The position numbers and the translations under genes were made by a program. This document shows positions 44,497 to 53,221 of a stretch of DNA of 64,000 nt, piece by piece. How positions within the stretch are numbered: position 1 is the first letter of the stretch; every line of letters begins with the position of its first letter. Source of the DNA: Microvirga arvi (GTDB taxonomy: Bacteria > Pseudomonadota > Alphaproteobacteria > Rhizobiales > Beijerinckiaceae); contig NZ_JAFEMD010000020.1 of the NCBI RefSeq assembly GCF_016892765.1, forward strand, positions 1-64,000. The letters are read 5' to 3'. Below the pieces are notes generated by a model. The model saw nothing but the letters and a program-made list of their open reading frames with translations, was not told the origin of the DNA and made no database searches.

Positions 44497-44691
44497 TCAG
44501 GATTCCGGCTGAACGGGGTTTTTGTCGAAGGATGAGCTCTTCGGGATGCTGAAGGCCTCGGCGGCACAGATCAGGGTGAAGAGCGCGACCACGCCTGCGA
44601 TCTCGGCGAAGCTGACAAGCGTGGAAGACAGGTCGCCCACAAGGGCGAAGGCCCCCGTGACGAGCGCGACAATGGTAGCCCAAAAGATCAT
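44497..44691 (-). CDS. Small DUF1328-like membrane protein
   Basis: A 64-residue protein starting MIFWATIVALVTGAFALVGD, followed by a second hydrophobic segment (FAEIAGVVALFTLICAAEAF). Two membrane helices with small residues between them resemble DUF1328/YtjA-type small proteins, which are often stress induced. The C-terminus is short and polar. GGAGA six to seven bases upstream supports the ATG at 44691; an ATG six codons earlier is possible. It lies between the broken kinase and an EEP-family gene; the function is unknown. Confidence 0.65.
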   Translation of the reverse strand: MIFWATIVALVTGAFALVGDLSSTLVSFAEIAGVVALFTLICAAEAFSIPKSSSFDKNPVQPES

Positions 44692-44849
44692 GGGCCTTCT
44701 CCCCGGCAAAGCTTGGTGCGGCTATGGAACGCATTTCTATCCAAAATGTTCCTAAAGCCAAGCTAAAAGATTCCTGGGCATCAGGTTTTTTCGACAGAAG
44801 TGCTACGCCATAAACTGTAGAGCCTATAACGGTTTTTTAAAGACCTGCC

Positions 44850-45875
44850 ATGCGCCCCTTGATCGATCGGATCGTGCCGGATCTCCAAGCGCCCGAGGGC
44901 GCCTTGCTGGAGGAGGCCCGGCACGCCGCGCCGCAGCAGGACGCCCACCGCGACCTCATCCGGCGCATTCCCGCCCTGCAGGCCATCGAGCAGGGGGCGC
45001 CGGCTCCCGCGAGCCCATGGCCCGGCCCGCTCAGGGTCGCGGCGTTCAATGCGGAGCGCCTCAAGAACCGCCCGGCCGTCCGGAGCCTCATGAGGCGGGC
45101 CGGCGCGCAGGTGACCCTGCTCAGCGAGGTCGATCTGGGCATGGCGCGCTCCGGCAACACGCACAATATCCGCGACCTGATCGAAGGATCGGGGGAGGGA
45201 TATCTCTACGGCGTCGAGTTCGTCGAGCTCGATCTCGGGAGCACCGACGAGGTCGAGCTGTTCGCGGGACGGAACAATGCCCAAGGCCTGCACGGCAACG
45301 CCATCGTCACCGGTCTTGCACTGGAGCGACCGCATCTGATCCCGCTCGAGGAGAACGGCCTGTGGTTTCCCGGGATCAAGGGAGCCCAGCGGCGCATCGG
45401 CGGACGGATGGCGCTGGCCGCCCGCGTGGCCGAGGCCCCACGGCCTCTATGGCTCGTCAGCACGCATCTCGAAAGCAAGACCGACCCGGCCGACCGGCAG
45501 GCGCAGATCGGCGCCCTGCTGCGTGCCTTGGACGAGATCGCTCCGAACGAGGCCTGCGTGATCGGCGGCGACTTCAACACGAAGGCCCTGCCGCGCGGGG
45601 AGGACGAACGCCGTCGCCTGCTGGAAGCGCCCGAGCGCGACGAGCCCCTGTTCGACGACCTGCGCGCGGCCGGCTTCGAATGGCAGCACGCGAACCTCGC
45701 CCTGCCGACCCAGAGTCCGGGCCCCGTGAAAAAGCACGAGCCACCCTTCGCAAAGCTCGATTGGCTTGTCGTACGAGGGCTCGAAGCGAGCAACCCGCAG
45801 GTGATCCCGGCCGTCGACGGCGAGGGCAGGGCGGTGTCGGACCATGAGATGATCGCGGTGGATGTCCACTTCTGA
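44850..45875 (+). CDS. Endonuclease/exonuclease/phosphatase family protein
   Basis: A 341-residue EEP-fold hydrolase. Catalytic segments are in order: RVAAFNAERLKN near residue 60 (Asn), LSEVDLGMARSG (metal-binding Glu), LVSTHLESKTDPADR (His), CVIGGDFNTKALPRG (Asp and Asn), KLDWLVVRGL, and the terminal VSDHEMIAVDVHF (Asp-His). The first 55 residues are an extra helical region. Members act as nucleases, phosphodiesterases or phosphatases; the substrate is unknown. There is no signal peptide. It is divergent from the small membrane-protein gene. Confidence 0.88.
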   Translation: MRPLIDRIVPDLQAPEGALLEEARHAAPQQDAHRDLIRRIPALQAIEQGAPAPASPWPGPLRVAAFNAERLKNRPAVRSLMRRAGAQVTLLSEVDLGMARSGNTHNIRDLIEGSGEGYLYGVEFVELDLGSTDEVELFAGRNNAQGLHGNAIVTGLALERPHLIPLEENGLWFPGIKGAQRRIGGRMALAARVAEAPRPLWLVSTHLESKTDPADRQAQIGALLRALDEIAPNEACVIGGDFNTKALPRGEDERRRLLEAPERDEPLFDDLRAAGFEWQHANLALPTQSPGPVKKHEPPFAKLDWLVVRGLEASNPQVIPAVDGEGRAVSDHEMIAVDVHF

Positions 45876-46063
45876 GGTTCGCTCAGAAGTAGTAATGCCA
45901 CGGGGCCGCCAGGGGCAAAATGATATTCGAAAGAACTTGGGGAAAGGTATGCATAACCTATGGTTGAAAAATCCGAGTTGTGATCTGCTCGGCTTGACTG
46001 CAGAGCGTACCCTGGATCCGACAAGTGGACAGGTCGCCAAAGGCAGCCGAAGGGGGAGCAATA

Positions 46064-47047
46064 ATGAGCAGTTGCGTTCCTGCCCGCATGGCCCTTGTCC
46101 TGGCGCCTTTCCTGGGATCGTGCGCCATTCATCCCGTTCCTGAGGACGTGGCCGTTCCCACTCTGGAAATCGTGAAGCAGATCCGGTGCGAGACCCGCCA
46201 AGCCGTCTTCGACTCGGCCGTTGGCTGGCTTGTGAACGACAGGGATGTCGATGCGGACTCAAAAAGCATCGGAGCCACGTTCTACAACACCAAGCGTCCG
46301 ATCAGCGAGTTCCATCCGAAGCTGTTCAAGGGGCCCGTCAACACGGTCCTCAGTCTCTTCTGGAACACCGGTGTGGCCTACAACTATTCCTTCGAGATGA
46401 CGGAGACGAACAACGTCAACACGGAGCTCAATTTCCTGAAGCCGCTCACGAACTCCAGAAGCCTGGGCTTCAAGGCCGGGGTCGACCGGGAGCGGCAGAA
46501 CATCAGATCCTTCACCGTTACGGACACCTTCAGCAAGCTGATCTCGGAAGTGCCCGCCAGCTACTGCCAGGGCAAGATCGTCTCGGCGAACTATGCCTAT
46601 CCGATCGCAGGCCGGATCGGCATGGCTGAGGTGGTCCAGACCTTCGTGAACCTGACCCTGCATGGCGGCCTGGGCCCCAAGGCCGGAGAGGCCGCCGGGC
46701 CGCCGACCATGGTGGACGAGCTCGGGTTCACCACGACGGTATTTGGATCGGCGACGCCAAAGGTCGTTTTCTCTCCGGTTGGCAACAACCTCGCTCTTAC
46801 GGACGTGTCCTTCAACGCGGAACTCAAGCGGAAGGATTTTCACAAGGTCACCGTCGGTCTGGCGCTGCCGACGGCAGTGCAGGCGCAGGTCGGGCCGATC
46901 CGAAACGCCCTGTTTTCGAACACCTTCTTCGGCCGCCTTCTCACCGCTTCGGGCGGGCCGACGCAGCAGGCTGCGGCCGAGGTCGTGAATCAGGTTCTCA
47001 CGCTGCGCGCCCTGGACAGCAGAAGGACCATCGTCATCAGCGAATAG
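46064..47047 (+). CDS. Lipoprotein of unknown function
   Basis: About 327 residues. The start at 46064 with AGGGGGAG nearby gives MSSCVPARMALVLAPFLGSC, a lipoprotein signal with lipobox FLGSC. The mature part is rich in beta structure and aromatic/polar alternation (ISEFHPKLFKGPVNTVLSLF, NYSFEMTETNNVNTELNFLK), reminiscent of outer-membrane-associated proteins, but I recognise no family. It is the first gene of a two-gene operon with the small cytoplasmic protein 18 bp downstream. Probably attached to the inner leaflet of the outer membrane. Confidence 0.75.
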   Translation: MSSCVPARMALVLAPFLGSCAIHPVPEDVAVPTLEIVKQIRCETRQAVFDSAVGWLVNDRDVDADSKSIGATFYNTKRPISEFHPKLFKGPVNTVLSLFWNTGVAYNYSFEMTETNNVNTELNFLKPLTNSRSLGFKAGVDRERQNIRSFTVTDTFSKLISEVPASYCQGKIVSANYAYPIAGRIGMAEVVQTFVNLTLHGGLGPKAGEAAGPPTMVDELGFTTTVFGSATPKVVFSPVGNNLALTDVSFNAELKRKDFHKVTVGLALPTAVQAQVGPIRNALFSNTFFGRLLTASGGPTQQAAAEVVNQVLTLRALDSRRTIVISE

Positions 47048-47065
47048 TCACGAGGGAGAAGTGTC

Positions 47066-47392
47066 ATGACACAGCAAACGAAGATCGAAGACGCTCCGAC
47101 ACCGATCTATCCGAAGGGACCATCGAAGATCCCGCTGGATTCCATTTTCCGGTTCATCGGACTGCTCCGGAAGCATGGCCAGACTTCGCAGTTCAGGAAG
47201 GAGGCCGAGAAAGCTGGAGCCTTCGTCACGGCCGATCCGGAGACCGTGAAATTCATCAAGGATTTCGTGGCCGCAAATTCGAAGATGCGCATGGATCCGC
47301 TCGGAGCCAAGGTGATCAGGCCGCCGGTTGCGACGGCTGCGATCAAGACGCTGGCTGCCGATCAAGGTCAGCATACGTGCACCTTCAAGTAA
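47066..47392 (+). CDS. Small hypothetical protein in lipoprotein operon
   Basis: A 108-residue protein beginning MTQQTKIEDAPTPIYPKGPS, without a signal peptide. It contains SIFRFIGLLRKHGQTSQFRK and VTADPETVKFIKDFVAANSK, and ends in CTFK. A GAGGGAGAAG ribosome binding site lies 4-14 bases before the ATG. It follows the lipoprotein gene by 18 bp on the same strand and is presumably co-transcribed. No family recognised; the lack of an export signal makes a direct partnership with the lipoprotein uncertain. Confidence 0.72.
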   Translation: MTQQTKIEDAPTPIYPKGPSKIPLDSIFRFIGLLRKHGQTSQFRKEAEKAGAFVTADPETVKFIKDFVAANSKMRMDPLGAKVIRPPVATAAIKTLAADQGQHTCTFK

Positions 47393-47456
47393 AAGGACAC
47401 GTTGCTTAACGCCACCTTATGGAAACGCTCCGTCCGGTGCCGAGACCGATCGTTGT

Positions 47457-49868
47457 CTACACCACGAAGAAGTCCTTGTAGGTCAGGCCGAGCTTCTTCG
47501 TGAGCGTGGCGATCTCGACCGCCTTGCCGTTACCCGAGCCGTCGGCATCGTAATACAGAACGCCCTTGGCCTTGTCGTAGACGACATGGTCGTTCTTGTC
47601 CTTGGCCTTCGAGCCGACGGTGAAGAAGTCCTTCTTCAGCGGCGCGGGCTTAGTCGCCGAGCCGGCCTTTCCGAGCTTGGTGAACACGGCATTGTCGAGC
47701 CAGATCGTGTCGTCCTTCACGCTGAAGTCGACGATCTTGTTGAGATTGCTCTTCTTGTTAGGCTTGGTGTCGAACACGAAGATGTCCTCGCCCGCGCCGC
47801 CCGTGAGCGTGTCTCGGCCTAAGCCGCCATAGAGCACATCCTTGCTCGTGCCGCCGCTGAGCCTGTCGGCGCTGGCGGTACCACGCATCGTCTCCACGGG
47901 GATGTCGTCAACGCTGATCGTGAAAGCTTTTTCAACCGTGATGCCACCCTCGTCGATGACGCGAACGCGGATCGTATGGGAGGTGGCTGTCTCGTGGTCG
48001 AGGAGCGCGCCGTTGGCGACCACGATCCTGCTGCCTGACACAGCAAAGCGCCCGCCAGCGCCATCGATGAGATCGAAGCGCAGGTCTTTGCCGTCGCCGG
48101 GACTGGGATCCGCCGCCGAGAGCGTACCGACGATGCTGCCTGTGCCGGCGTTCTCCTGCACTGTCGCCGCGCTCAAGGAGGCAACAGCCGGCTGCAGGAT
48201 GTGAACGCCATCGGCATCCGTCACCTGCCGGATGCCCTGGTCGTAGAGCTTCTGGCGCTCTCCCGCGGTGAAGCTGTCGCCGAGGAGGATGACGTTGCCG
48301 CTCTGCCCCTGGCTGTGCGCCAGAAGCGCCGTGGCCTTGTCGGCGAAGGTCAGCGAGCCCGCGCCGGTCAGCGTGATGGACTCGAAGCCGGAGACGAACT
48401 TCGTGGTGAAATCGTACGTGCCGGCCTCGAGGCGCAGTTCGTCGCGGCCCGCACCGCCCTGCAGACCGAAAACGCCGCCGAGTCGGATGGCATTGGTGAC
48501 AACGACATCGCTGCCGCTCGATCCCTGCACGATCTCCACATCGGCAAAGCGCGCCGGCGCGGTGAGATCGAGGGTGCCGCTCTCGATCATGCGCAGAGTA
48601 TCGATGCCGCCGCCCGCCTCGAGGGTGTCGCCGGTGCCAAGTCCGCCGCTCAGCGCGTCGAACACTTCGTTTCCAGCGGTTCCAAATCCATCCTCCAGGC
48701 CCGCGCCGAAGGCGGCCACCGCCTCGTAGCGGCGCTGGAAGACCCCCTGGCCACTGCTGTCCTGACCCGTCCAGGTGACGACCCAGCCGCCGTTCTCCAG
48801 CATGGTCACGTCCGGAACGTCGCCGCCGATGCCCTCGGCATTCACCCGCTGCTCGCCGCGGATGGCGAGGCCGTTCCCGTCGTAGCGCTGCTGATAGACG
48901 CCGTTCTGGCCGGTGGATTCCCAGGTGACGATCCAGCCGCCATCGGCAAGGCCCGTGACCCTGGGCACGCTCTGGTGCTCCAGAGTGAAGGTATTGACCC
49001 TTTGCTGGCTCCCCCTGGCGGTTCCGTCCGCATAGTAGCGCTGCTGGTAAACATCCACGTACCAGCCGTTCGGTTCGTACGACATCCAGGTGACGACCCA
49101 ACCCCCGTCCGCGAGGGCCGCCACGCTTGAGAACAACTGGCTCTCGGCCGTATGGGTGTTGACCTGCTCCTCGCTATCGACGCGATCGCTATTGGCGTTG
49201 TATCGCTGCTGATAGACATCGAATTCGCCGTTCTGGTCGGTGGAGAACCAGGTCACGATCCAGCCCCCTCCGGCCAGGCGGGCGATCCTTGGAACGCTCT
49301 GATCCAGGTCGGTGGTGGTATTCACATGAATGGCTGCGCCCTTGGGCCTCCCGTCCCGATCGTATTCCTGCTGATAGATTTCAGAGCCGCTCGGGCTGTC
49401 GGGTGCGCTCGACTGCCAGGTGACTACCCATCCACCCCCGTCGATTCCGGTGACGTTCGCATGGAACTGCGAGTTCTTGCCGGCCGGACTGACGACCTGC
49501 TCTCCGCCCACAGGCTCCCCGTTGCTGTCGAAGCGCTGCAGATAGACGCCGTAGCCTGTGGACGATGGATCGAGCGGGTCGTCGGCGATCCAGGTGACGA
49601 CCCATCCGCCGTCGTCAAGGGCGGCCGTCGTTATCGTCAGCACAGCCCCGCGGTCGGTCGAGTCGATTCGGGTTTCGTCGCCGTCAGCCGAGCCGTCCTG
49701 GCTGAACCGCTGTTGGTGCAGTTGGATTTTTCCGTCCGCATCGACGGAGCGCCAGACGACGACCCAACCGCCATCCTTCAGTTTGGTGAGACGCGGGTCA
49801 CCCTGACCGCCGTCCACGATCGTGTTGACCCGCTCCTCGGTCTCGAGCCGAACGATTGACGCTGCCAT
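47457..49868 (-). CDS. Large RTX-type secreted protein with seven propeller-like repeats
   Basis: An 803-residue protein with no N-terminal signal. Residues 1-385 hold seven repeats of about 52 residues, each with a GGWVVTW or GGWIVTW core and a following YQQRY motif; seven copies suggest a beta-propeller. Residues 400-560 are a beta-solenoid-like part, 575-660 a cadherin-like domain (PGDGKDLRFDLIDGAGGRFA), and about 670-700 RTX nonapeptides (GGLGRDTLTGGAGEDIFVF). The C-terminal 100 residues resemble type I secretion signals. It is probably exported by a type I system, but none is adjacent. Function unknown; adhesion or matrix binding is plausible. Confidence 0.85.
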   Translation of the reverse strand: MAASIVRLETEERVNTIVDGGQGDPRLTKLKDGGWVVVWRSVDADGKIQLHQQRFSQDGSADGDETRIDSTDRGAVLTITTAALDDGGWVVTWIADDPLDPSSTGYGVYLQRFDSNGEPVGGEQVVSPAGKNSQFHANVTGIDGGGWVVTWQSSAPDSPSGSEIYQQEYDRDGRPKGAAIHVNTTTDLDQSVPRIARLAGGGWIVTWFSTDQNGEFDVYQQRYNANSDRVDSEEQVNTHTAESQLFSSVAALADGGWVVTWMSYEPNGWYVDVYQQRYYADGTARGSQQRVNTFTLEHQSVPRVTGLADGGWIVTWESTGQNGVYQQRYDGNGLAIRGEQRVNAEGIGGDVPDVTMLENGGWVVTWTGQDSSGQGVFQRRYEAVAAFGAGLEDGFGTAGNEVFDALSGGLGTGDTLEAGGGIDTLRMIESGTLDLTAPARFADVEIVQGSSGSDVVVTNAIRLGGVFGLQGGAGRDELRLEAGTYDFTTKFVSGFESITLTGAGSLTFADKATALLAHSQGQSGNVILLGDSFTAGERQKLYDQGIRQVTDADGVHILQPAVASLSAATVQENAGTGSIVGTLSAADPSPGDGKDLRFDLIDGAGGRFAVSGSRIVVANGALLDHETATSHTIRVRVIDEGGITVEKAFTISVDDIPVETMRGTASADRLSGGTSKDVLYGGLGRDTLTGGAGEDIFVFDTKPNKKSNLNKIVDFSVKDDTIWLDNAVFTKLGKAGSATKPAPLKKDFFTVGSKAKDKNDHVVYDKAKGVLYYDADGSGNGKAVEIATLTKKLGLTYKDFFVV

Positions 49869-50447
49869 GGAAGCTCCCCGATTCCCCGTGTCTGCTCACC
49901 ACATCATGCGAGCCTCTCCAAGGCCGAGAGCCGTTCTACGAATGGTGATGCCACCTAGGCTTATATGCCACCCCCGTGAGCGATGCCACGTGGAAAGGTG
50001 ACCATATACCCTCTCCCGTTGACGCTCCTGCCTGGTTTGAGGCGCTAAAGCGGCGCCGTTGCGGAGGCATTTGCGGTGCTACCAGGCCCAGTTTCCGTGG
50101 TTCCGCAACGGTTAGGAGGCTCGCATGCGTTCTGTCGACGGGTGACTTGGGATGCGGGCTGTCGTAACGCCAAAACCTATATGTATATATAGGTTATCAA
50201 GCAACATTATACTTGAATATGCTGTCCCGATGGATGCTATCTATTTGAAGAGTATCACCAATTATACTTGGCAATTCATCATTCTGTTTGCTGTTCATTG
50301 CTGATATGTTCTGATTTTGATCGAGAAAGGCGTAACTTTATTCAAGGTCTCTGCCGATAGGAGAACTTTCCGTGAACGATCGGGCTGCTCATTCTGTCCT
50401 GCACAGGCATCCAAGCCGCTTGCCCGGCCATAGGTTTCATTTTCACC
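49869..50447. other. Long AT-richer non-coding region before the GTA cluster
   Basis: About 580 bp without a supported gene. It includes the AT-rich tract CTATATGTATATATAGG near 50175-50195, unusual for this genome. A short open frame from 49976 to 50167 starts at GTG without ribosome binding site and is not accepted. The tract may contain regulatory sites for the RTX gene (minus) and the GTA leader (plus). Confidence 0.55.
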
Positions 50448-50476
50448 TTGACAGCGTGACGCTCTTAGAGTACAAA
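50448..50476 (+). promoter_or_regulatory. Sigma70-like promoter of the GTA leader
   Basis: A perfect TTGACA at 50448-50453 and TACAAA at 50471-50476 are separated by 17 bp, the optimal spacing. Transcription would begin near 50483. It is the most convincing promoter in front of the GTA genes. Confidence 0.65.
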
Positions 50477-50482
50477 ACGTGA

Positions 50483-50570
50483 ACACTGACGAAGTGTGAA
50501 TGAAGCGCCCCCGCCGCATTCGCCCCGTCGGACAACCTCCACCGCTCAAGCCCCGCTTGGGCGGTTTTTT
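50483..50570 (+). ncRNA. Candidate GTA leader RNA or attenuator
   Basis: From the predicted start, the transcript would contain a short hairpin (ACACT-GACGA-AGTGT) and then a rho-independent terminator: CCGCTCAAGC at 50542-50551, loop CCC, GCTTGGGCGG at 50555-50564, and TTTTTT to 50570. The product would be about 88 nt unless the polymerase reads through into the GTA genes. It may be a small RNA or an attenuator that limits GTA expression. It overlaps the first 28 codons of the longest version of the gp1 frame. Confidence 0.5.
50542..50570 (+). terminator. Rho-independent terminator ahead of GTA genes
   Basis: A 10-bp stem (one G-T pair), 3-base loop and six T. It ends 13 bp before the ATG at 50584, and 28 codons inside an alternative start at 50500. 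Confidence 0.8.
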
Positions 50571-50583
50571 GTTGGCTTGTCGC

Positions 50584-51135
50584 ATGCGCCAGAGAATTGA
50601 GATCACGGACGAGCAGAGGCAGCAGGCTTGGGACATCTATGCCCGCCAGCCGGACAAGCGTCTGCCCGACATCCGGGCTTTCCTTGGCGTCAGCGCGGGC
50701 ACCTTCGTCCGCATGAGGCAACGCTGGGCCTGGCCGGCGCGCGCGGCGGCTCTCGCCGCGAATGCCTTGAGCAAGGCCGCGAAGGACGAGGGCGGCGTCG
50801 CCGGGATCGCCAAGGCCGCAGCCGCGTCGGTGAACGATGCGGCGCGCTCGCTGGCGCAGGCCACGCGGGTGCAGATCGACGCGCTCATGGACGAGCAGCG
50901 CACAGGCCGCGCCAAGGATCACGACAAGACCGCCCGCAGGCTCGCGTCCTATGCCAAGACGCTGGCAGCCGCCCGGGCGCTTCTGGAACAGGAAGGCTCA
51001 ACGCTCGATGACACCGAGCCCCATGACAACAGACCCCGGCGCAGCCTGCACGAACTCCGCGAGGAGCTTGCTCGCCACCTTGACCGGGTTATCGCGGAGG
51101 AGGAGTCTCGCGGACGCGACGGCCTCCTGGTGTGA
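50584..51135 (+). CDS. GTA small terminase-like protein (gp1 position)
   Basis: About 183 residues from the ATG at 50584 (MRQRIEITDEQRQQAWDIYA); an in-frame ATG at 50500 would add 28 basic and proline-rich residues across the terminator hairpin. The N-terminal part carries a helix-turn-helix-like segment (LPDIRAFLGVSAGTFVRMRQ) suited to DNA recognition. The remainder is long alpha helix, as in small terminase subunits. It directly precedes the large terminase, the position of RcGTA gp1. The assignment is by position and style. The 3' end overlaps the possible upstream start of the large terminase. Confidence 0.7.
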   Translation: MRQRIEITDEQRQQAWDIYARQPDKRLPDIRAFLGVSAGTFVRMRQRWAWPARAAALAANALSKAAKDEGGVAGIAKAAAASVNDAARSLAQATRVQIDALMDEQRTGRAKDHDKTARRLASYAKTLAAARALLEQEGSTLDDTEPHDNRPRRSLHELREELARHLDRVIAEEESRGRDGLLV

Positions 51136-51169
51136 AAGCGATTTCGAGAACGTTCTCCGCTTCTGGCCG

Positions 51170-52396
51170 ATGCGCTGCCGGCCCGAGCAGCGCCTGCCGG
51201 GGCTCGCGCGCGTGCACGACCCCTGGACCATCTGGCTCATGCTCGGCGGTCGCGGCGCGGGCAAGACCCGCACCGGCGCCGAATGGGTGCGCGGCATCGC
51301 GCTCGGCGATCCCGATTTCGGGACAAGCGCCTCGCGTCGCATCGCGCTCGTCGGCGAGACCTTTTCGGATGCCCGCAATGTGATGGTGGAGGGGCCGGCC
51401 GGGATTCTGGCCGTTCATGCCCGCCACGAGCGCCCGACCTGGTCGCCGTCCTTGCGCAAGCTCGAATGGCCGAACGGCGCGGTGGCGCAGGTGTTCTCGG
51501 CGGAGGACCCGGATTCGTTGCGCGGCCCGCAATTCGAGGCCGCCTGGGCGGACGAGCTCGCCAAGTGGAAGCACGTGGAGGAGACTTGGGACATGCTGCA
51601 GTTCGGTTTGCGCCTCGGCGCCCATCCGCGCCAGATGGTGACGACGACGCCGCGGCCGATCCCGATCCTGAAACGCTTTCTCGCCGATCCGCTCGTGGCG
51701 GTGTCGCGGGTGCGCACCGCCGAGAATGCGGAGAACCTCGCGCCCGCCTTTCTCGACACGGTCGTGCGCCGCTATGCCGGCACGCGGCTCGGGCGGCAGG
51801 AGCTCGACGGCGACATCATCGAGGACCGTCCCGATGCTCTGTGGACGCGCGACGTTCTCGAAGCGAACCGCATCGAAGCCGCGCCGTCCTTGATGCGCAT
51901 CGTCGTCGCGGTCGATCCGCCGGCGTCTTCGACGAAGCGGGCCGATGCCTGCGGGATCGTCGCGGCGGGCGTGGACGAGAGCGGCACGGCCTATGTGCTG
52001 GAGGATGCGACGGCCTCACACCTGAAGCCGCCCGAATGGGCGGCGAAAGCGGTGGCGCTCTACCGGCGCCTGCAGGCCGATGCGCTCGTCGTCGAGACGA
52101 ACCAGGGCGGCGAGATGGTGGGAAACGTCATTCGCGAGGTCGATCCGTCCGTGCCCATGGTGAGCGTGCGCGCCACGCGCGGCAAGTACCTGCGCGCGGA
52201 GCCCGTGTCCGTGCTCTACGCGCAAGATCGCGTGCGCCATGTGGGCGCGCTGCCGGAGCTCGAGGACGAGCTCTGCGACTTCGGCCCCGGCGGCCTGACA
52301 TCGGGCCGCTCGCCGGACCGGATGGACGCGCTCGTCTGGGCGCTGACCGAATTGATGCTGCGGGAGCGGCGCGAGCCGCGCGTGCGGGTGTTGTAG
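51170..52396 (+). CDS. terL: GTA large terminase (gp2)
   Basis: At least 408 residues. The ATPase domain has Walker A LMLGGRGAGKTRTGAEWVR near residue 27, Walker B-like FEAAWADELAKWK near residue 125, and MVTTTPRPIP. The RNase H-like nuclease domain begins near IVVAVDPPASSTKRAD and includes VETNQGGEMV and DRMDALVWAL with acidic residues. It packages DNA into heads. In RcGTA packaging is not sequence specific. The ATG at 51170 leaves a slightly short N-terminus; homologous sequence extends upstream to about 51125, and a TTG at 51080 is an alternative start overlapping gp1. Confidence 0.93.
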   Translation: MRCRPEQRLPGLARVHDPWTIWLMLGGRGAGKTRTGAEWVRGIALGDPDFGTSASRRIALVGETFSDARNVMVEGPAGILAVHARHERPTWSPSLRKLEWPNGAVAQVFSAEDPDSLRGPQFEAAWADELAKWKHVEETWDMLQFGLRLGAHPRQMVTTTPRPIPILKRFLADPLVAVSRVRTAENAENLAPAFLDTVVRRYAGTRLGRQELDGDIIEDRPDALWTRDVLEANRIEAAPSLMRIVVAVDPPASSTKRADACGIVAAGVDESGTAYVLEDATASHLKPPEWAAKAVALYRRLQADALVVETNQGGEMVGNVIREVDPSVPMVSVRATRGKYLRAEPVSVLYAQDRVRHVGALPELEDELCDFGPGGLTSGRSPDRMDALVWALTELMLRERREPRVRVL

Positions 52397-53221
52397 AAAA
52401 GCAGGTGATCAACGCTCGCAGGAGCCGGATCATCCGACCCTCGACCTCATCCTGAGGAGGATTGCATGAGCAATCCGTCTCGAAGGAGCTTCCAGTGCTC
52501 ACTGGATCCTCCTTCGAGACGCAGACTTCGTCTGCTCCTCAGGATGAGGATTCATGCAGATGAGGCGTATTGAGAAGCCTCACGCGGCGAGACTCAAAAA
52601 GAACGCCCCAGCCGAAGGGTGGTGTTCACGCACATCTCCAGCCAGGGCGCCGTGACTCCCGTAGGGGCAAGAAACGGAGTCACGAGCATTTAAGCTAAGC
52701 TGCTGCCGGAGATCTGCAACACCACTGATGAGGTGAGTCTTTTGCGCCGTACTGGCGCGAAAGGGACATCGTGCGGCAGCAATCGGCTTTGGAGAATGAT
52801 GAGAGGTCGCTTCTGCAACTGCAGGGCCGGGGCGGATGGCAGTCCATCCGTGCCGCTCCGCCCCGCCATCTGCCTCATGCCGTCCTCATAAGAGAAGAAC
52901 GGCAGAGCTCGAGAAACCGATGGTCGCGCCAGCCAGACTTAAGGAGAGAGGCCCGGCTGGCGCGTGAATGTCGCCGGATGCCCCGCAACATCTGAAGGTT
53001 ACCCTGGGGTATGTGACCGGCCAATGACAGAAGCGCCGGAACTGCATGCTTTGTGGGCATCGCCTGCGGAAGTTGTCGGCATTCTGCTGATGCGGGCGGC
53101 GATGCTGCAGCGATCGGTGTCGGAGCAGGCAGCAGAAGGACGATACTACCTCCATTGCCCAGCTTTCCGCCGCCAGCTTGGCCGTTAGACTGGACGTGGG
53201 GAAATCCTGCAGGAAACGCTC
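52397..53221. repeat. Long non-coding gap in the GTA cluster with CTCATCCTGAGGAG repeat
   Basis: Bases 52445-52550 form a palindromic element: CCTCATCCTGAGGAGG, CGTCTCGAAGGAG, GGATCCTCCTTCGAGACG and CTCCTCAGGATGAGG. The same family occurs at 56710-56812 and as a half copy at 28021-28042. Bases 52551-53221 have several small open frames without ribosome binding sites, and a GC-rich inverted repeat near 52830-52870 (GGGGCGGATGG...TCCGCCCC). No gene is supported. Confidence 0.75.

Noticed and set aside
49976-50167. A 63-codon open frame in the gap before the GTA cluster
   Set aside because: GTG start without ribosome binding site, no signal or domain, biased composition.
52771-53188. Two small overlapping open frames between TerL and the Ig-like gene
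   Set aside because: Neither has a ribosome binding site or a plausible fold; they are likely chance frames in non-coding DNA.
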